From the NCBI GenBank assembly GCA_963576725.1, contig OY755240.1:16780440-16844439 (forward strand): a stretch of DNA of 64,000 nt, in the 5' to 3' direction. The DNA comes from Azorinus chamasolen. Lineage: Eukaryota; Mollusca; Bivalvia; Cardiida; Solecurtidae. This document shows, piece by piece, positions 43,708 through 54,789 of this stretch. A model generated the notes under the pieces. That model made no database searches, was not told where the DNA came from, and saw only the letters and a list, made by a program, of their open reading frames with translations. The translations under genes were made by a program, and so were the position numbers. Positions within the stretch are counted from its first letter, which is position 1. Every line of letters starts with the position of its first letter.

Positions 43708-44855
43708 GGAATGTAGGTAAAAATGCCACAGGTAAAAATGCCTTAGGTAAATATGCCATAGGTAAAAATGCCTTAGGTAAAAATGCCACAGATAAAGTGG
43801 TAATAATGCCTTAGGTAATAATGCCTTAGGTAAAAATGCCATAGGTCAAACTGCCACAGGTATAAAAAAAAAAATAATAAATATTTTTCAATTTATAAAA
43901 GGTTTCATTATTGTTTCTAAAGGTAGTACATGTATTATGTATTCAAACATAGATCTACTACAGATAAAAAAAAACTCACAAGTAATCCAAAGCAGAGTAG
44001 ACCCAGATAAGAAGGCTCCTATAGGAGCTGTCTGATCAGGATTTTGCTCTGTTTGTTACTGGAATTTGATATATCCGTTTCATCAATGTTGCAAATCACA
44101 ATTAATGCAAAAACAGAGTAGATCCAGATTATATAGGAGCCATCTGATCAGGATCTGGAATTTGATAGATCTGTTTTATTATTGTTTCAAAAGATAGTAT
44201 TTTGTATTGAAACGTACTTCAGATAAAAAAACCCTCACAAGTAATGAAAAACAGAGTAGACTCAGATTAGAAGATAATATTATGTATTGCTATATACTAA
44301 AGATAAAAACTCAATGCAAATCAAAAGTAATGCAGAAACAGAGTAGACCCAGATTATATAGGAGCCGTCTGATCAGGATCTGTTCTGTTTGTTACTGGAA
44401 TTTGATAGATATTAAAATCTTACCTATCTGTTTCTTATGATTTTTCCTACAATTATTTAAACAGAGTTGACCCAGACACCGTCCCTCAAATGACAGAGGT
44501 ATATAAAAATTATTTAATAACAAATAAATATGAAATTTGGTCTGAGTCCAACATAAAAAAATCCTGCAATTATTTAAACAGAGTAGACCCAGACACCCAC
44601 CAACATTGATTTTGAAAGGATATTATAACATATATTTTTATATTATACAATTTTCCTTTTATAAATTCAAAAATATTTGTTATTATTTTTTTTATACTGT
44701 AGCATTTTTTACCAATGGCATTTTTACCTAATGCATTATTACCTAAGGCATTTTTACCACTTTAGCTGTGGCATTTTTACCTACGGCATTTTTACCTATG
44801 GCATATTTACCTAAGGTATTTTTACCTGTGGCATTTTTACCGCACACCCTTTTTT
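43708..44855. mobile_element. Foldback-like element with GGTAAAAATGCC arrays as arms
   Basis: The left array (43,712-43,860) and right array (44,700-44,850) are inverted. CCTTTTTTTGG lies to the left and CCCTTTTTTGG to the right, a possible target duplication. TTTATAAAAGG and its complement lie just inside. The middle has three tandem stretches, each with a GAGTAGACCCAGAT palindrome followed by GGAATTTGATAGATCTG (43,990-44,400). No protein is encoded. Confidence 0.55.
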
Positions 44856-44879
44856 GGTACTGGTAGAAAATGTAGAGTC

Positions 44880-45310
44880 AGATCTGATATACTTTTATAA
44901 GCAAACAGAGTGGGTCCCGATCATACGGCTCCAATAGGCGTGTCCAAATCTTGGTCTACCCTGTTTGCAAAGGCATGAAAATATATATGTTTATATTATT
45001 ATGGTAAAGAGATAAGCAAACATATTTTATGAATTGTATATCCATGAAAACATTCTTATTCTATTACTTTGTGATGATTAATCTTTTCCCTGTTCAGTAT
45101 GCATGTAAGAAATAATGAAATCATGAATATTTATAAGCTAATGTTTTAAATGGCATTTGTAGACAAGATAGTTTTGGTGTTGATATGAAATGTGTAGTAG
45201 AGTTCGGCCTATTACAATTTTATTAACAGAGCAGCCTCCTATAGGAGTCGTATGATCTGGGTCTGCGCTGTTTGCAAATGCACGAAAACACGTTATACTC
45301 TAGAAAGGGT
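44880..45310. other. Two worn piggyBac-type MITEs
   Basis: GCAAACAGAGTGGGTCCCGA (44,900) to CCTGTTTGC (44,966) is one core. CAGAGCAGCC (45,230) to GCGCTGTTTGC (45,272) is another, ending in AGAAAGGGTTATA. A third partial core lies at 45,405-45,470. Confidence 0.5.
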
Positions 45311-45469
45311 TATATTTTAAGGTGGAATGGCCCGTCATTTTTTACCTGTAGATTCCATTCATTGTATAAGATTTAAATTTGCTGTATGATTTTGAATAAT
45401 AAACAGTGAAGACCCTGGTCAGAGGTTTGCTTTTCGAGCTACATGTATCTTGTCTTTGTCTACAGCTTT

Positions 45470-46130
45470 CAAATGTCGGTACTTTTATTTCCCGCTTACA
45501 AAGATTTTAACAAACTATTTGTTTGGAATACTGAAAAAAAAATGTGCTAGACAGTTGGAGACTATATTATTACATTATTTACGCAGCCTAAATATACTGC
45601 TAATTTACTTACTAGATCTAGGAAAATAGTAACGATAAAAGGTGCCAGGTGGTCAGTAATCCCCTAATTCCTCAGCAGGGGACAAGGGTCAGCGATCACA
45701 CAACTGCCATCAATCACACACTGTCTTATCAACACAGTTATGAACTATTACGTAACAGGAATGATTCTACTGAAACAGTAAGTACTATCAAGCAATTTAA
45801 AGTGATGATTTGTTAAACAGCTTCCCGAAAAGTAGAAGGTAACTATGTTTTGACTAATCAGATCTATGGTTAAGCATAATTAAACCCCAACGATTTAGAT
45901 CTGTTTAATAAGTTAGATTATTGTGAATTCTAGTTCTAAAGATAATTTAGACTGATATGATCTAGATCTATTCTAAAATACTTTTACTAGATCTGCTACG
46001 GTACTGTACAGTATCCAGAAAGACATTCTACAACACACAAATGAACGCCATGAGACTGTATATCTTAATATCTAGATCTTATTAAAATAAAATGAGAATT
46101 AAAATTTTAAATACTGTTGATCTAAATTAT
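45470..46130. other. Non-coding stretch
   Basis: AT-rich, with several AGATCTAGA-type phrases. I see no gene and no clear repeat. Confidence 0.4.
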
Positions 46131-46140
46131 TCAACATATC

Positions 46141-46280
46141 GGTGTACGGAAAGAATGCCACTGTAAAACATGCCATCTGAAAAAATGCCACTGGAAAATA
46201 TGCCACTTGGAAAAATGCCACCGTTAAGTGAAAACATGCAACTGGAATAAATGCCACTGGAAAAATGCCAATTTGTTTTT
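46141..46280. repeat. Array of TGGAAAAATGCCAC units
   Basis: GGTGTACGG leads into about nine units of GGAAAAATGCCACT. The start resembles GGTGTGCGG at the right end of the 43.7-44.9 kb element, so the two arrays probably belong to related elements. Confidence 0.75.
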
Positions 46281-46434
46281 TGTTAGTTGTTTTTTTTATC
46301 TGTTATAAAAGATAAATCGTGAAGTTAAAACAAGACAAATCTGTTTTACAAACCTTTATTGTAAATTATTTCAAGCACACATATCCTAACTATAGTACAA
46401 ACACACTAACAACACTAAAATGATGTCGTCTATT

Positions 46435-46665
46435 TACATTGTACACAGGGTATATCCAGATCATGTCGTTCACTATGAAACCGTATGTTTTGGATATACA
46501 CTGTTTGTCTGTTTGACGAACAAATCCTGAATATAGTACAACGCACTTACGGCACTTATCACCCATAAAATTAGTTCGTCTATTAACATCTTACACAGTG
46601 TAGATCCAGATAATGAGGTTAATACCGGAGCCTAATAGTTTGGATCTACACCGTTTGTCTGTTCG
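46435..46665. repeat. Two related palindromes, about 130 bp apart
   Basis: TACACAGGGTATATCCAGAT with TTTTGGATATACACTGTTTG (46,440-46,510) and TACACAGTGTAGATCCAGAT with TTTGGATCTACACCGTTTG (46,575-46,655) are two versions of a third palindrome family. Each is preceded by ACAAAC/AATCCTGA-ATAGTACAA. Confidence 0.6.
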
Positions 46666-46675
46666 ATGAGCATAT

Positions 46676-46925
46676 ATGTATGTCTGTCGTTTGTCTGTCT
46701 GTCTGCCTGTCTCCTTCTCTTTGTCTCTGTCTTTTTGCCTGTATCTGTCTTTCTGTGTCTCTTCCTCTCTCTCTGTTTGTCTCTGTGTGTGTGTCTCTGT
46801 GTGTCTGTATCTGTGTATCTGTGTGTGTCTGTCTGTGCGTCTGTCTATGTGTGTGTGTCTCTCTCTGTCTCTCTCTCTCCGTCTCTCTCTCTCTCTCTCT
46901 CTGTCATTGCCTCTCTCTCTCTAAA
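46676..46925. repeat. TCTG/TCTC microsatellite
   Basis: Long pyrimidine-rich tetranucleotide tract. The three overlapping ORFs over it are artefacts. Confidence 0.9.
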
Positions 46926-47709
46926 TTTACTTATTGTATTTCAATATGAATTAAGGACCTTTAATGCAACAGAACCAGAGATGTTTTATATTAATCAAAT
47001 TATTGAATATTTCACTCGGGTATTGTAAAGCAATGTACTTGTATATTCTAGTTCTTGATTGATTATTAAGTCGTTAAAGTAACGCACTATATATCTAAGT
47101 TTTCCGCCCATACTGATGACACTGATAGCAATCTTAATAGTAAGCGTAGATATATTGAAATATTTACATTCGCCCTGCAACGTCCTTATATAACCTTATT
47201 CTAAAAAGAAAGTTGCATTTTCCCATGAACGTTCATTTCAATACCGGTTTGAGTCGGTTCTCCTTTTCCCAAAATTCCGCTCAACCGGTCCTGAAAATTT
47301 GAAATGTTGAATCTTCTTATTGAGAATTATCGCTAGAATACATACTATTGCCAACTTTAACAGCCGTGGCGTATCAAAATATATTATCAAGTAATGAGTG
47401 AACCATAAATTAGTCAATGTCCTTACCGTTACCAAAGAAAAGTCCGAGAATAAAATCCAACGTTGTGACCCGTTTTCGATCAAGCATGGCGGGTGAGTAA
47501 ATTGGCTTCGACACCGCGACCTACATTTAAGAAAATGTTATAATGCCAACATTTCGTAAATATATATGATTTGAAATATCTAGATAATTTTTTCTTTAAA
47601 CATAGCTGGACAATTTACAGATTAAAATCTTGTATTCATTCTATATTTATAATATGTGTTTGGGACTATTTTTCATACCATATATAGAGATCCTACTACG
47701 TTAGAAACG
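46926..47709. other. Non-coding stretch
   Basis: No gene or repeat is recognised. The 60-80 codon ORFs on the minus strand have no visible domain. Confidence 0.4.
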
Positions 47710-47811
47710 AACCTGGCAACGACCTAGATAGTGGCTATTACGTGACCGGTATATAATATTTAAAAAAGATCCGTTGAAATATAAGAAATACAATGGAATA
47801 TAAATTATAAG

Positions 47812-47970
47812 AAATAAATGACGTGCTCCCGGTGTTCATGAGGTTATGCAACGCATAGCTTTACGAGCAAAGATTCACGTGAAGTCCTTCGGGGTTCACT
47901 AACTTTGCTCGTAAAGCTATGCGTTGCATAACCTCATGAACACCGGAAGCACGTCATTTATTTCTTAAAT
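47812..47970. repeat. Long hairpin, unit 1
   Basis: AAGAAATAAATGACGTGCTC to TTTACGAGCAAAG is followed by a loop of about 30 bases and by the reverse complement (CTTTGCTCGTAAA to GAGCACGTCATTTATTTCTT, with one insertion). The loop holds a smaller hairpin GTGAA-CC-TTCAC. It has MITE-like structure. Confidence 0.85.
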
Positions 47971-48390
47971 GAAACATTCAATACAGACGCAGCGAGCCGT
48001 ATTACATTTATGTACTCGTACATGTACTTGTTATATCCATGTGGATGATAGATACATAGATAACAAACATGTAACCGGATATAACCTTACTGACCCATAT
48101 TGAAACACAACAGAACATTTCGACATAGTACACATGCTTTTGTTTAAACGCATGTGGCTGTGAATTCAAACCGAAGTCTGATCCTGAATTCGATGGCAGC
48201 AAGTATATGTAACAGATCCAGTAACTTTGTTGATCACTTCTTACATTCCAGGTTGTTATAGTTCTATTTACAATCAATCAATTGACGCAACCTGGCAACG
48301 ACCTAGATAGTGGCTATTACGTGACCGGTATATAATATTTAAAAAAGATCCGTTGAAATATAAGAAATACAATGGAATATAAATTATAAG

Positions 48391-48549
48391 AAATAAATGA
48401 CGTGCTCCCGGTGTTCATGAGGTTATGCAACGCATAGCTTTACGAGCAAAGATTCACGTGAAGTCCTTCGGGGTTCACTAACTTTGCTCGTAAAGCTATG
48501 CGTTGCATAACCTCATGAACACCGGAAGCACGTCATTTATTTCTTAAAT
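48391..48549. repeat. Long hairpin, unit 2
   Basis: Same as unit 1, 579 bases downstream, with no difference that I can see in the arms. Confidence 0.85.
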
Positions 48550-49032
48550 GAAACATTCAATACAGACGCAGCGAGCCGTATTACATTTATGTACTCGTAC
48601 ATGTACTTGTTATATCCATGTGGATGATAGATACATAGATAACAAACATGTAACCGGATATAACCTTACTGACCCATATTGAAACACAACAGAACATTTC
48701 AACATAGTACACATGCTTTTGTTTAAACGCATGTGGCTGTGAATTCAAACCGAAGTCTGATCCTGAATTCGATGGCAGCAAGTATATGTAACAGATCCAG
48801 TAACTTTGTTGATCACTTCTTACATTCCAGGTTGTTATAGTTCTATTTACAATCTATCAATCGACGCAAATCGAAATAATATATCGAAGCTGCGAGAACG
48901 CACAAGTAACACGCGGTTGCTCTTTGATTATACCATACCTTTTTATGTAAGGGTAATTCTGATTGGTAAAAGGCCCGTGGTTTGGCGTTGCGGTTCGGCA
49001 TGTAGCGTACGGATGGTCCATAACTCTCGATA

Positions 49033-49165
49033 AGCGCATGCTGCGGTTTATAAATCGCATGATGCGGTTTAGAAAGCGCATGATGCAGTTTTTAAAGCAT
49101 GTGATGCGCTTTAGAAAGCCCACGATGCGCTTTATAAACCGCATGATGCGCTTTTGGAAATTTAT
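49033..49165. repeat. About 21-bp tandem repeat GCGCATGATGCGGTTTAGAAA
   Basis: Six worn units. GCGCATGATGCGC is partly palindromic, which gives similar ORFs on both strands (false). Confidence 0.75.
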
Positions 49166-49403
49166 AAACCACTTCGTACGCCATACATCGCAGTCCATGA
49201 TGATGCCATCGCGACCAGCTGTTATAACGATCGAACTGGGCGACGAGTGCCCCCCGTGAGACACCTTCGCGGACCCATCACAACCCGCGACGGACTGTGG
49301 AAGACCGTATATTAGCGCCTACAATAAAACCTTGTCCGCGATGGATAAACTTGCGAAGGACCGTTGAAAACAAAAAGTCCACGGGGCTTGTACTGTACAT
49401 GTA

Positions 49404-49990
49404 GATAGATAGACAGACAGACAGACAGACATACAGACAAGCATACCGATAGACACATTTAAAGACAGACGGGTGGGCGGACGGAATGACAGACTGACTG
49501 AATCACAATTACTAAGCATACAGTGATTTAGTACAAAGTCAAATTGACACAACAACACAGCATGACTCGGTTTAGATGAACTTTTCAAGTGGGTCACGAT
49601 ATATGGTATTAAACACCTTTAATTTCATTCCTCAAGAGAAATGTCGGTACTAACATTCTATCAACACATTGTACTAAAAAAATGTGAAAAACAGGCATTA
49701 AACGGTTATAAACTTACACGTTTTGTTACAACGTCTTGAAGCAGTCCTACACGTTGAGAACGTCAAAGGCTGATGATATTTACACATACATTGATGACGT
49801 CAGACTCAAAATTGATGGCGCAATAAGGCTGACACGTATACGTACATGTAGAAGTAAGGATGTCGCCGAAACTTCTAGGTAAAGATACCCATTGCTCTTA
49901 GTAAAAGAACTAATGTAGAACAAGGAAACGTGTTTGTACATAATAGAGAACAGTTATTGCATACTAACTACATGTATGTGTTCAATAATA
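49404..49990 (-). repeat. 3' flank of the second Tigger copy
   Basis: Reverse of 7291-7930, including the TCTG microsatellite (here 49,404-49,440). Confidence 0.65.
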
Positions 49991-50982
49991 ATTACATTCA
50001 AAGGGCAAACCGTCAATCATTTCGTCTTGCACACAGGTAATGGAACTTTCGAAGACATTTTTCACATTCATTGAAATCTTTGACATAAGGCTGTTCACAC
50101 TTGTAGCAGTTTCCAGCTTCTATCACTGTTCCATCATCACTGTCTGATGTAGTCGCCTTCTCTACAAACTTTACTGCAGCCCTCATTTTCTTTTCTAACA
50201 TGGTCTTTTTTCTTTCCAGTTGCTTCAATTTCTTTAGCTTAATCTGCTCCTCCTTTAACTCTTTCTTGTGAAGACGCCCTTCTTTTCTCTGTTGTTTTCT
50301 TTTTCCAGCTGTTATTTCAATGCTCTTTTCTCCTGAAGCAATGTTCTGTAAGCGGTGTTGGCAAAATTTTCTTTTTCTTGTTTTTTGAAGCTGGCACTAA
50401 TGGATACTAAAGATATTTGGAAAATGGAGACTGTGATTTTTACAGACACACTCACACTTGTGTCTGCCACTGCGACTGTAGTATCAGTCAGTCTCTGCAG
50501 TGTACCTATAGTGTCGCATGTGTTTGTGGCAGATGCGTTGGCTATAGCAATCGTTTGAGCGGTTTCTATGACTGAAGCAATCCGGTCATGTGATGAGGTT
50601 TGTACCTGTGGTGGGGGAGTTGTATGTGAAGCAGAAATCGCACCACTGCTGACTGCAGTGGACTCCGATACTGTGTCCTCAGTGCCACTTTCAGGCGTGT
50701 CAGGTTTTCTTGTTGGTGTCAAAAAAAAGACTTGGGTCCAATTTCACTGATTTTGTGACACGTTCATGGCTAATTGGAAAAAGACCAGCTTCCAAGAAGT
50801 CTTTTACTGCAACTTCTTTTTGAGTGCTGATCTGAAGACCTTTGAAAATGTACCCTTTGTTACGAATTCTCCTACATTCGCAATGTTAAATGTTCGCACG
50901 GCTTCCTTCAAGTTTTGTTTCAGCACAGAAAATAGACGCAGATCAAGAGGTTGCATAAAAAAATATGGGAGCTATGTTCAAG
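49991..50982 (-). pseudogene. pogo/Tigger transposase, C-terminal half (split by Naiad)
   Basis: The minus strand reads from HIFFYATS-type remains of the last catalytic region (about 50,960) through a Ser/Thr-rich tail (PTRKPDTPESGTEDT, 50,720) and a Lys/Glu-rich coil. It ends with the PHD-like finger CYKCEQPYVKD, CEKCLRKFHYLC (50,130-50,030). It is better preserved in the tail than the copy at 6-7 kb. The remainder lies at 55,869-56,212, on the far side of the inserted Naiad. Confidence 0.75.
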
Positions 50983-51421
50983 AAAAGTACAAAAATGAGT
51001 CATGCAGGAAACACCACATACAGAACAAACACTCGCCCGAACAGCAACACAAGGAAACAGCAAATGTACATAGGTAGAAAAAACAACAAGAGACGCACAA
51101 AGACAAAACAAACATACAATAGGAGGAAGATGGAAGTACCGCCTTGGAACGGTCAGTGACAAAAGTCACCGGGGGTTTAAACCGGTTTATGGGCGCCCAA
51201 CCTCACCCTTATTCCATCCCCATCCTAAAAGACAAACAGTGTAAATAAACGTATCCCCTCTCCGACTAATCTACAACAACCGCGACAGCAAATACAGTGG
51301 TAAAGTGCATGTATAACAAAAAAACATTTAAGTGAACATACTGTATCCACCTATCGCTAGTGTACTCAAGGATTGAGCTGCACACAGAGTAACTGTAGAA
51401 AAAAGGGTACGACAAAAATGA

Positions 51422-51483
51422 TACAGATATCCGACGTTCTCCTTCCATTTCTGGATTTAAGAGGTCGCCTTCATAGAGTACTA
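51422..51483 (-). promoter_or_regulatory. SECIS-like hairpin at the stop codon of Naiad copy E
   Basis: ATGA, helix II (GGCG/CGTC and CTCTT/AGGAG) and AAA in the loop are as in copy D. The 3' strand of helix I has lost CTA after GTA, so helix I is weakened in this copy. Confidence 0.65.
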
Positions 51484-51803
51484 AATCTTTCTTGTCGGCG
51501 TACATGCAAAGAGGCCAGCGTGATTGCCAACTGTAAAAGGGTTCACAACCAAACATGCAGTATGTTGCAGTAATACAGGATCATATCCCTTTTTAATGAA
51601 TTGTTTTATATAGTTGATGAACAAAGTGAGAAAATGGGTATGTCCAATAATTTTACGAAGTTTGTAAATCACTCCACCATAAAATTCAGGATGTGAAATA
51701 CCGTGTCGCAAAAGTACCTTGAGATTACATTTGTACTTGCCAATAAGCGAGAGATTTCGATAGTAAAATTTAGAGAAAGTTTTATTTAGTTTATGGTATC
51801 TAA
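51484..51803 (-). pseudogene. C-terminus of Naiad copy E RT ORF
   Basis: Reads RYHKLNKTFSKFYYRNLSLI, LLRHGISHPEFYGG and GNHAGLFACTPTRKI before TAG. It is separated from the rest of the RT by the insertion at 51,803-52,709. Confidence 0.8.
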
Positions 51804-52709
51804 TAAACATTTTTCTGGCCAGAAAAATTAATTTGTGACCGCAATAGACTGCATAGTACTAGATAAGGGTTAGACCCGCACATTATATAACAATTATGTA
51901 TGGATTGCAAACTGGACAAGGATCAAGCTCGCCGCTCCCTCCCTGCAGAGAGGCATTATATAATAATTATGTAACACTGTCTACCAGACCTCACATGTTT
52001 TGATTGCATGATTGGAACTGGGAACCATCCATTCGGACTGGTAACCAGCACTTATTATGCGTCCTAGTTTAACTAACCAATAGCAGTGGGTCTACTCCGC
52101 CAAATATAGACGTATGACGCGTGGTCTACAGTCTAGACCAATCAGAATTGGGCTCGCCCTTTTCGAGACTTCGACGCGTCCTTTCTTTATCTATCATCAG
52201 TGTTTGGCGGATTTTATAGTGAACAGGTCAGTTTCAATTGTCTCTTTTGTCCGTCCACCTCCCCACCTCCAACCAGGTGAAGCGTGCTTGATCCTATCCA
52301 TAAGTCCACTTCAGTTTGCCTTAATGGTTTTCCACCAACCAGTTTAGTCTGTTTTCCTTTGTTTCACTGTTTATTATATTGTTGTTCATACTAGCCTTAT
52401 TCTAGGGGCCAATTTTGTTGCTTAATCCTGTTTATAATGTTTAGCAAAATACTCGAAAATAAACTGTCTAGGAAAAATATTCTCCTAGACATTTACAAAT
52501 GCACATACGATCTGCTGTTGATTGATAGTGCCCGGCATTAAGCCACAAATGAACTTCAGGGAACCTCGGTCACTAGGCATTGACCTACACGTTTACAATT
52601 AATAAGAGGGCTGTCACATGAGTGACAGCATGGCCGAGACAACATGGTGACGTCATGGCGTCGCCATTTTGTCTTGGTATATTCCACACAGTACTATTGC
52701 GGGTACAAA
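51803..52709. mobile_element. 0.9-kb insertion inside the Naiad RT, unknown type
   Basis: The Naiad sequence GGTATCTATATCCTTG is split here: GGTATCTA stands on the left and TATCCTTG on the right, so TA is a possible target duplication. TTTGTGACCGCAATAG (51,832) and CTATTGCGGGTACAAA (ending 52,709) are imperfect inverted repeats near the ends. Inside are ATTATATAACAATTATGTA twice and no protein. A MITE of the TA-target type is the best guess. Confidence 0.55.
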
Positions 52710-53686
52710 TATCCTTGTTTAAGCAGTTTTTCAGTTAAAATGAGATTTCGACTGTTAAAATCATCAATAGATGAACAAGCTCTAGCAAAACGAATAAGTT
52801 GAGATATATAAACCCCGTAAGATGGAGCACTGGAAACATCCCCGTCAAGAAGAGGAAAATTTACAATATTAAGATCAAAATCATCTCTTTTGTTATATAT
52901 TTTAGAAGAAATCATTCCATTATTAATTTTAAGGTCTAGGCCAAGAAACGCTGCATAATTGTCGGACGGGTTAGCTTTATTCAATTTGAGTTCTTTAGGA
53001 TAAATTGTAGGAATCAGAGCATCAAAGAAAGGGTTATCTAAGTTAAAAATATCATCCAAATATCGACACTTTTATAACATCTTCGTGTGATTGAGGATTC
53101 AAAAGCAACATGAAATCTCTCTCATAGCAGTACAAAAACAAATCTGCGACAAGTGGTGCACAATTCGTACCCATGGGAATACCAATTACCTGACGGTATA
53201 TAGCATTCCCATAACGTACAAATATGTTATCCAAAAGAAAGGTTAGTGCTTCGCAAACTTCTGAGCAAGTCCAATTGATGTAATATTTCATTTGCTCGTC
53301 AGTAAAGAAAGCTTTTTCAGCATTACATGCCAAGAATGATGTTTTTTCTCGGGCAAATACTTTCTGGATCAAGTTAGTAAGCTTATCCTTAATTAAAATA
53401 CGAGGAATAGTTGTGTACAGAGTAGAAAAATCGTACGTGCTTACAGTGGATGCAAGATACCTTTTGTTCTTAAGTTTGTTTAAGACTTCTGAAGAGTTCT
53501 TAATAGACCAAAGATATTTATTCCAGAATTTTCATAAGTCTTTTCACAGTAAAATTTTACATGTTCCTTTACCTTCGTTAAACAAGAAGTCAAAAGTATA
53601 GACAATTTAGTAGTTGTACATGAACTAGAATTTGCAATGAAACGCGCTTTATATGGTTTTTTATGTAGTTTTGGTAACCAATACAT
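52694..53686 (-). pseudogene. Naiad copy E, central RT with frameshifts
   Basis: Pieces: YWLPKLHKKPYKARFIANSS (53,680), CEKTYENSGIN, a 1-nt loss, IQKVFAREKTSFLACNAEKA, NIFVRYGNAIYRQVIGIPMG, NCAPLVADLFLYCYERDFM, a 14-nt loss, then CRYLDDIFNLDNPFFDALIP and QLIRFARACSSIDDF. The YLDD catalytic box is intact here. The frame then runs into the inserted MITE. Confidence 0.85.
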
Positions 53687-53844
53687 AGTAGGAAGTTTAT
53701 GTTGTGTAATTTTAATATCGGTTCCAAATTGTTCACACTTTTTGACATGGTCTGAAATGATGGTCTTTTTTCGTCAGTGGTAACTGAAATGTATGACTTG
53801 GTATTAATAATTTCCTGCTTCATGACATCGGTATAATGTAATCG

Positions 53845-53847
53845 TCA
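53845..53847 (-). other. In-frame TGA, probable selenocysteine (RT N-terminus, site 3)
   Basis: The frame reads ASNNVIII, TGA, RLHYTDVMKQEI. In other Penelope-like RTs a Cys commonly stands here. Family 2 has TGA at the same place (60,663-60,665), followed by RLYYVDVLKKEL. Confidence 0.7.
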
Positions 53848-54258
53848 AATAATAATCACATTATTTGATGCCTTATCAGCAGGAACAAAAACGTATTTTG
53901 AATGGAAATCCTGTAAACCCTTTTTAAGATGTCTAAATGAAGTTCTAGGTTTAGGTGGAAGAAGGTGTTTATTAGAGCTGTAAAAGGAAATGCGTTTATC
54001 AATTATATCAAAAATTAGTTTTTTCCAACAAGAAAGGGCATTTGACTCAACATGTTCTCTTCGACACCATTTAATACTAAAATTTTGTAAAGCCTCCGCA
54101 ATCTGAACTCGACAAGAGTTAAAATCTATCAAGGATGGTATTCTATATTTGGGACCTTTATTCAAAAGAGATCGTAGACGTTTATCTTTAATTACCTCAA
54201 AATTACCAGTAATCACATGACCAGCCGGAGAATAGCAAAATTTTGAGGTGGCGCAATC

Positions 54259-54261
54259 TCA
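54259..54261 (-). other. In-frame TGA, probable selenocysteine (CxC linker, site 2)
   Basis: The frame reads NINDNIPDN, TGA, DCATSKFCYSPAGHVITG. U-D-C stands for the C-x-C motif that marks the linker of Naiad-type elements. Family 2 has TGA at the same place (61,077-61,079), followed by DCSISSFCYKPVGHVITG. Confidence 0.75.
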
Positions 54262-54789
54262 ATTATCAGGAATATTATCATTAATATTAAGGTCGGCCAC
54301 AATTTTATTATAGTTGAAAATTGTATTTCTGATGGGTTTGTTATATTTGTAGCAGATGGTAGGTGGTTCTGTATTTTTAAAGTATTTAGGAATAGTGTCA
54401 ATTACATTTTTGTCTCTAAAAATACTTTGGATGTCAATAAAATCAATACCTTTATTAATAAAAGGAATTTTCAAGAAGAATCTTTGGTGTTCAGATAATT
54501 TGTTGATGTGCGGTCTGAGAACATGTAGAGTAAAGCTTTGTATCAAACTAGCCGTTCCTATGAGAGGATCTGATCGAAAAATAATTTTATCGGCTTGTTC
54601 GTCAATTTCTTTTAATGAACATATAGATAAGGAGGAAAGTCTAGAAAGCATGGCATGTTTACCCGAAGTTCGGCGTAAAGTATGTAGATCAAGAAGAGTC
54701 ATTTTCAAACGAGATTTTCGTTTAATATTACCATTCTTGCGAATGCCATGCGATCGAGATTTGCGTTTTCTAATAGAAAAAAAATGAAA

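Larger units (their letters stand above)
47710..48867. repeat. 579-bp tandem duplication, two nearly identical units
   Basis: The second unit starts at about 48,289 (ACCTGGCAACGACCTAGATA). Only a few differences are seen, for example CATTTCGACATAG and CATTTCAACATAG, so the duplication is recent or is kept alike by conversion. Each unit contains a hairpin with an arm of more than 60 bp (next entries). Confidence 0.9.

Noticed and set aside
46666..47028. Three overlapping Ser/Leu/Val-rich ORFs
   Set aside because: They are translations of the TCTG/TCTC microsatellite.
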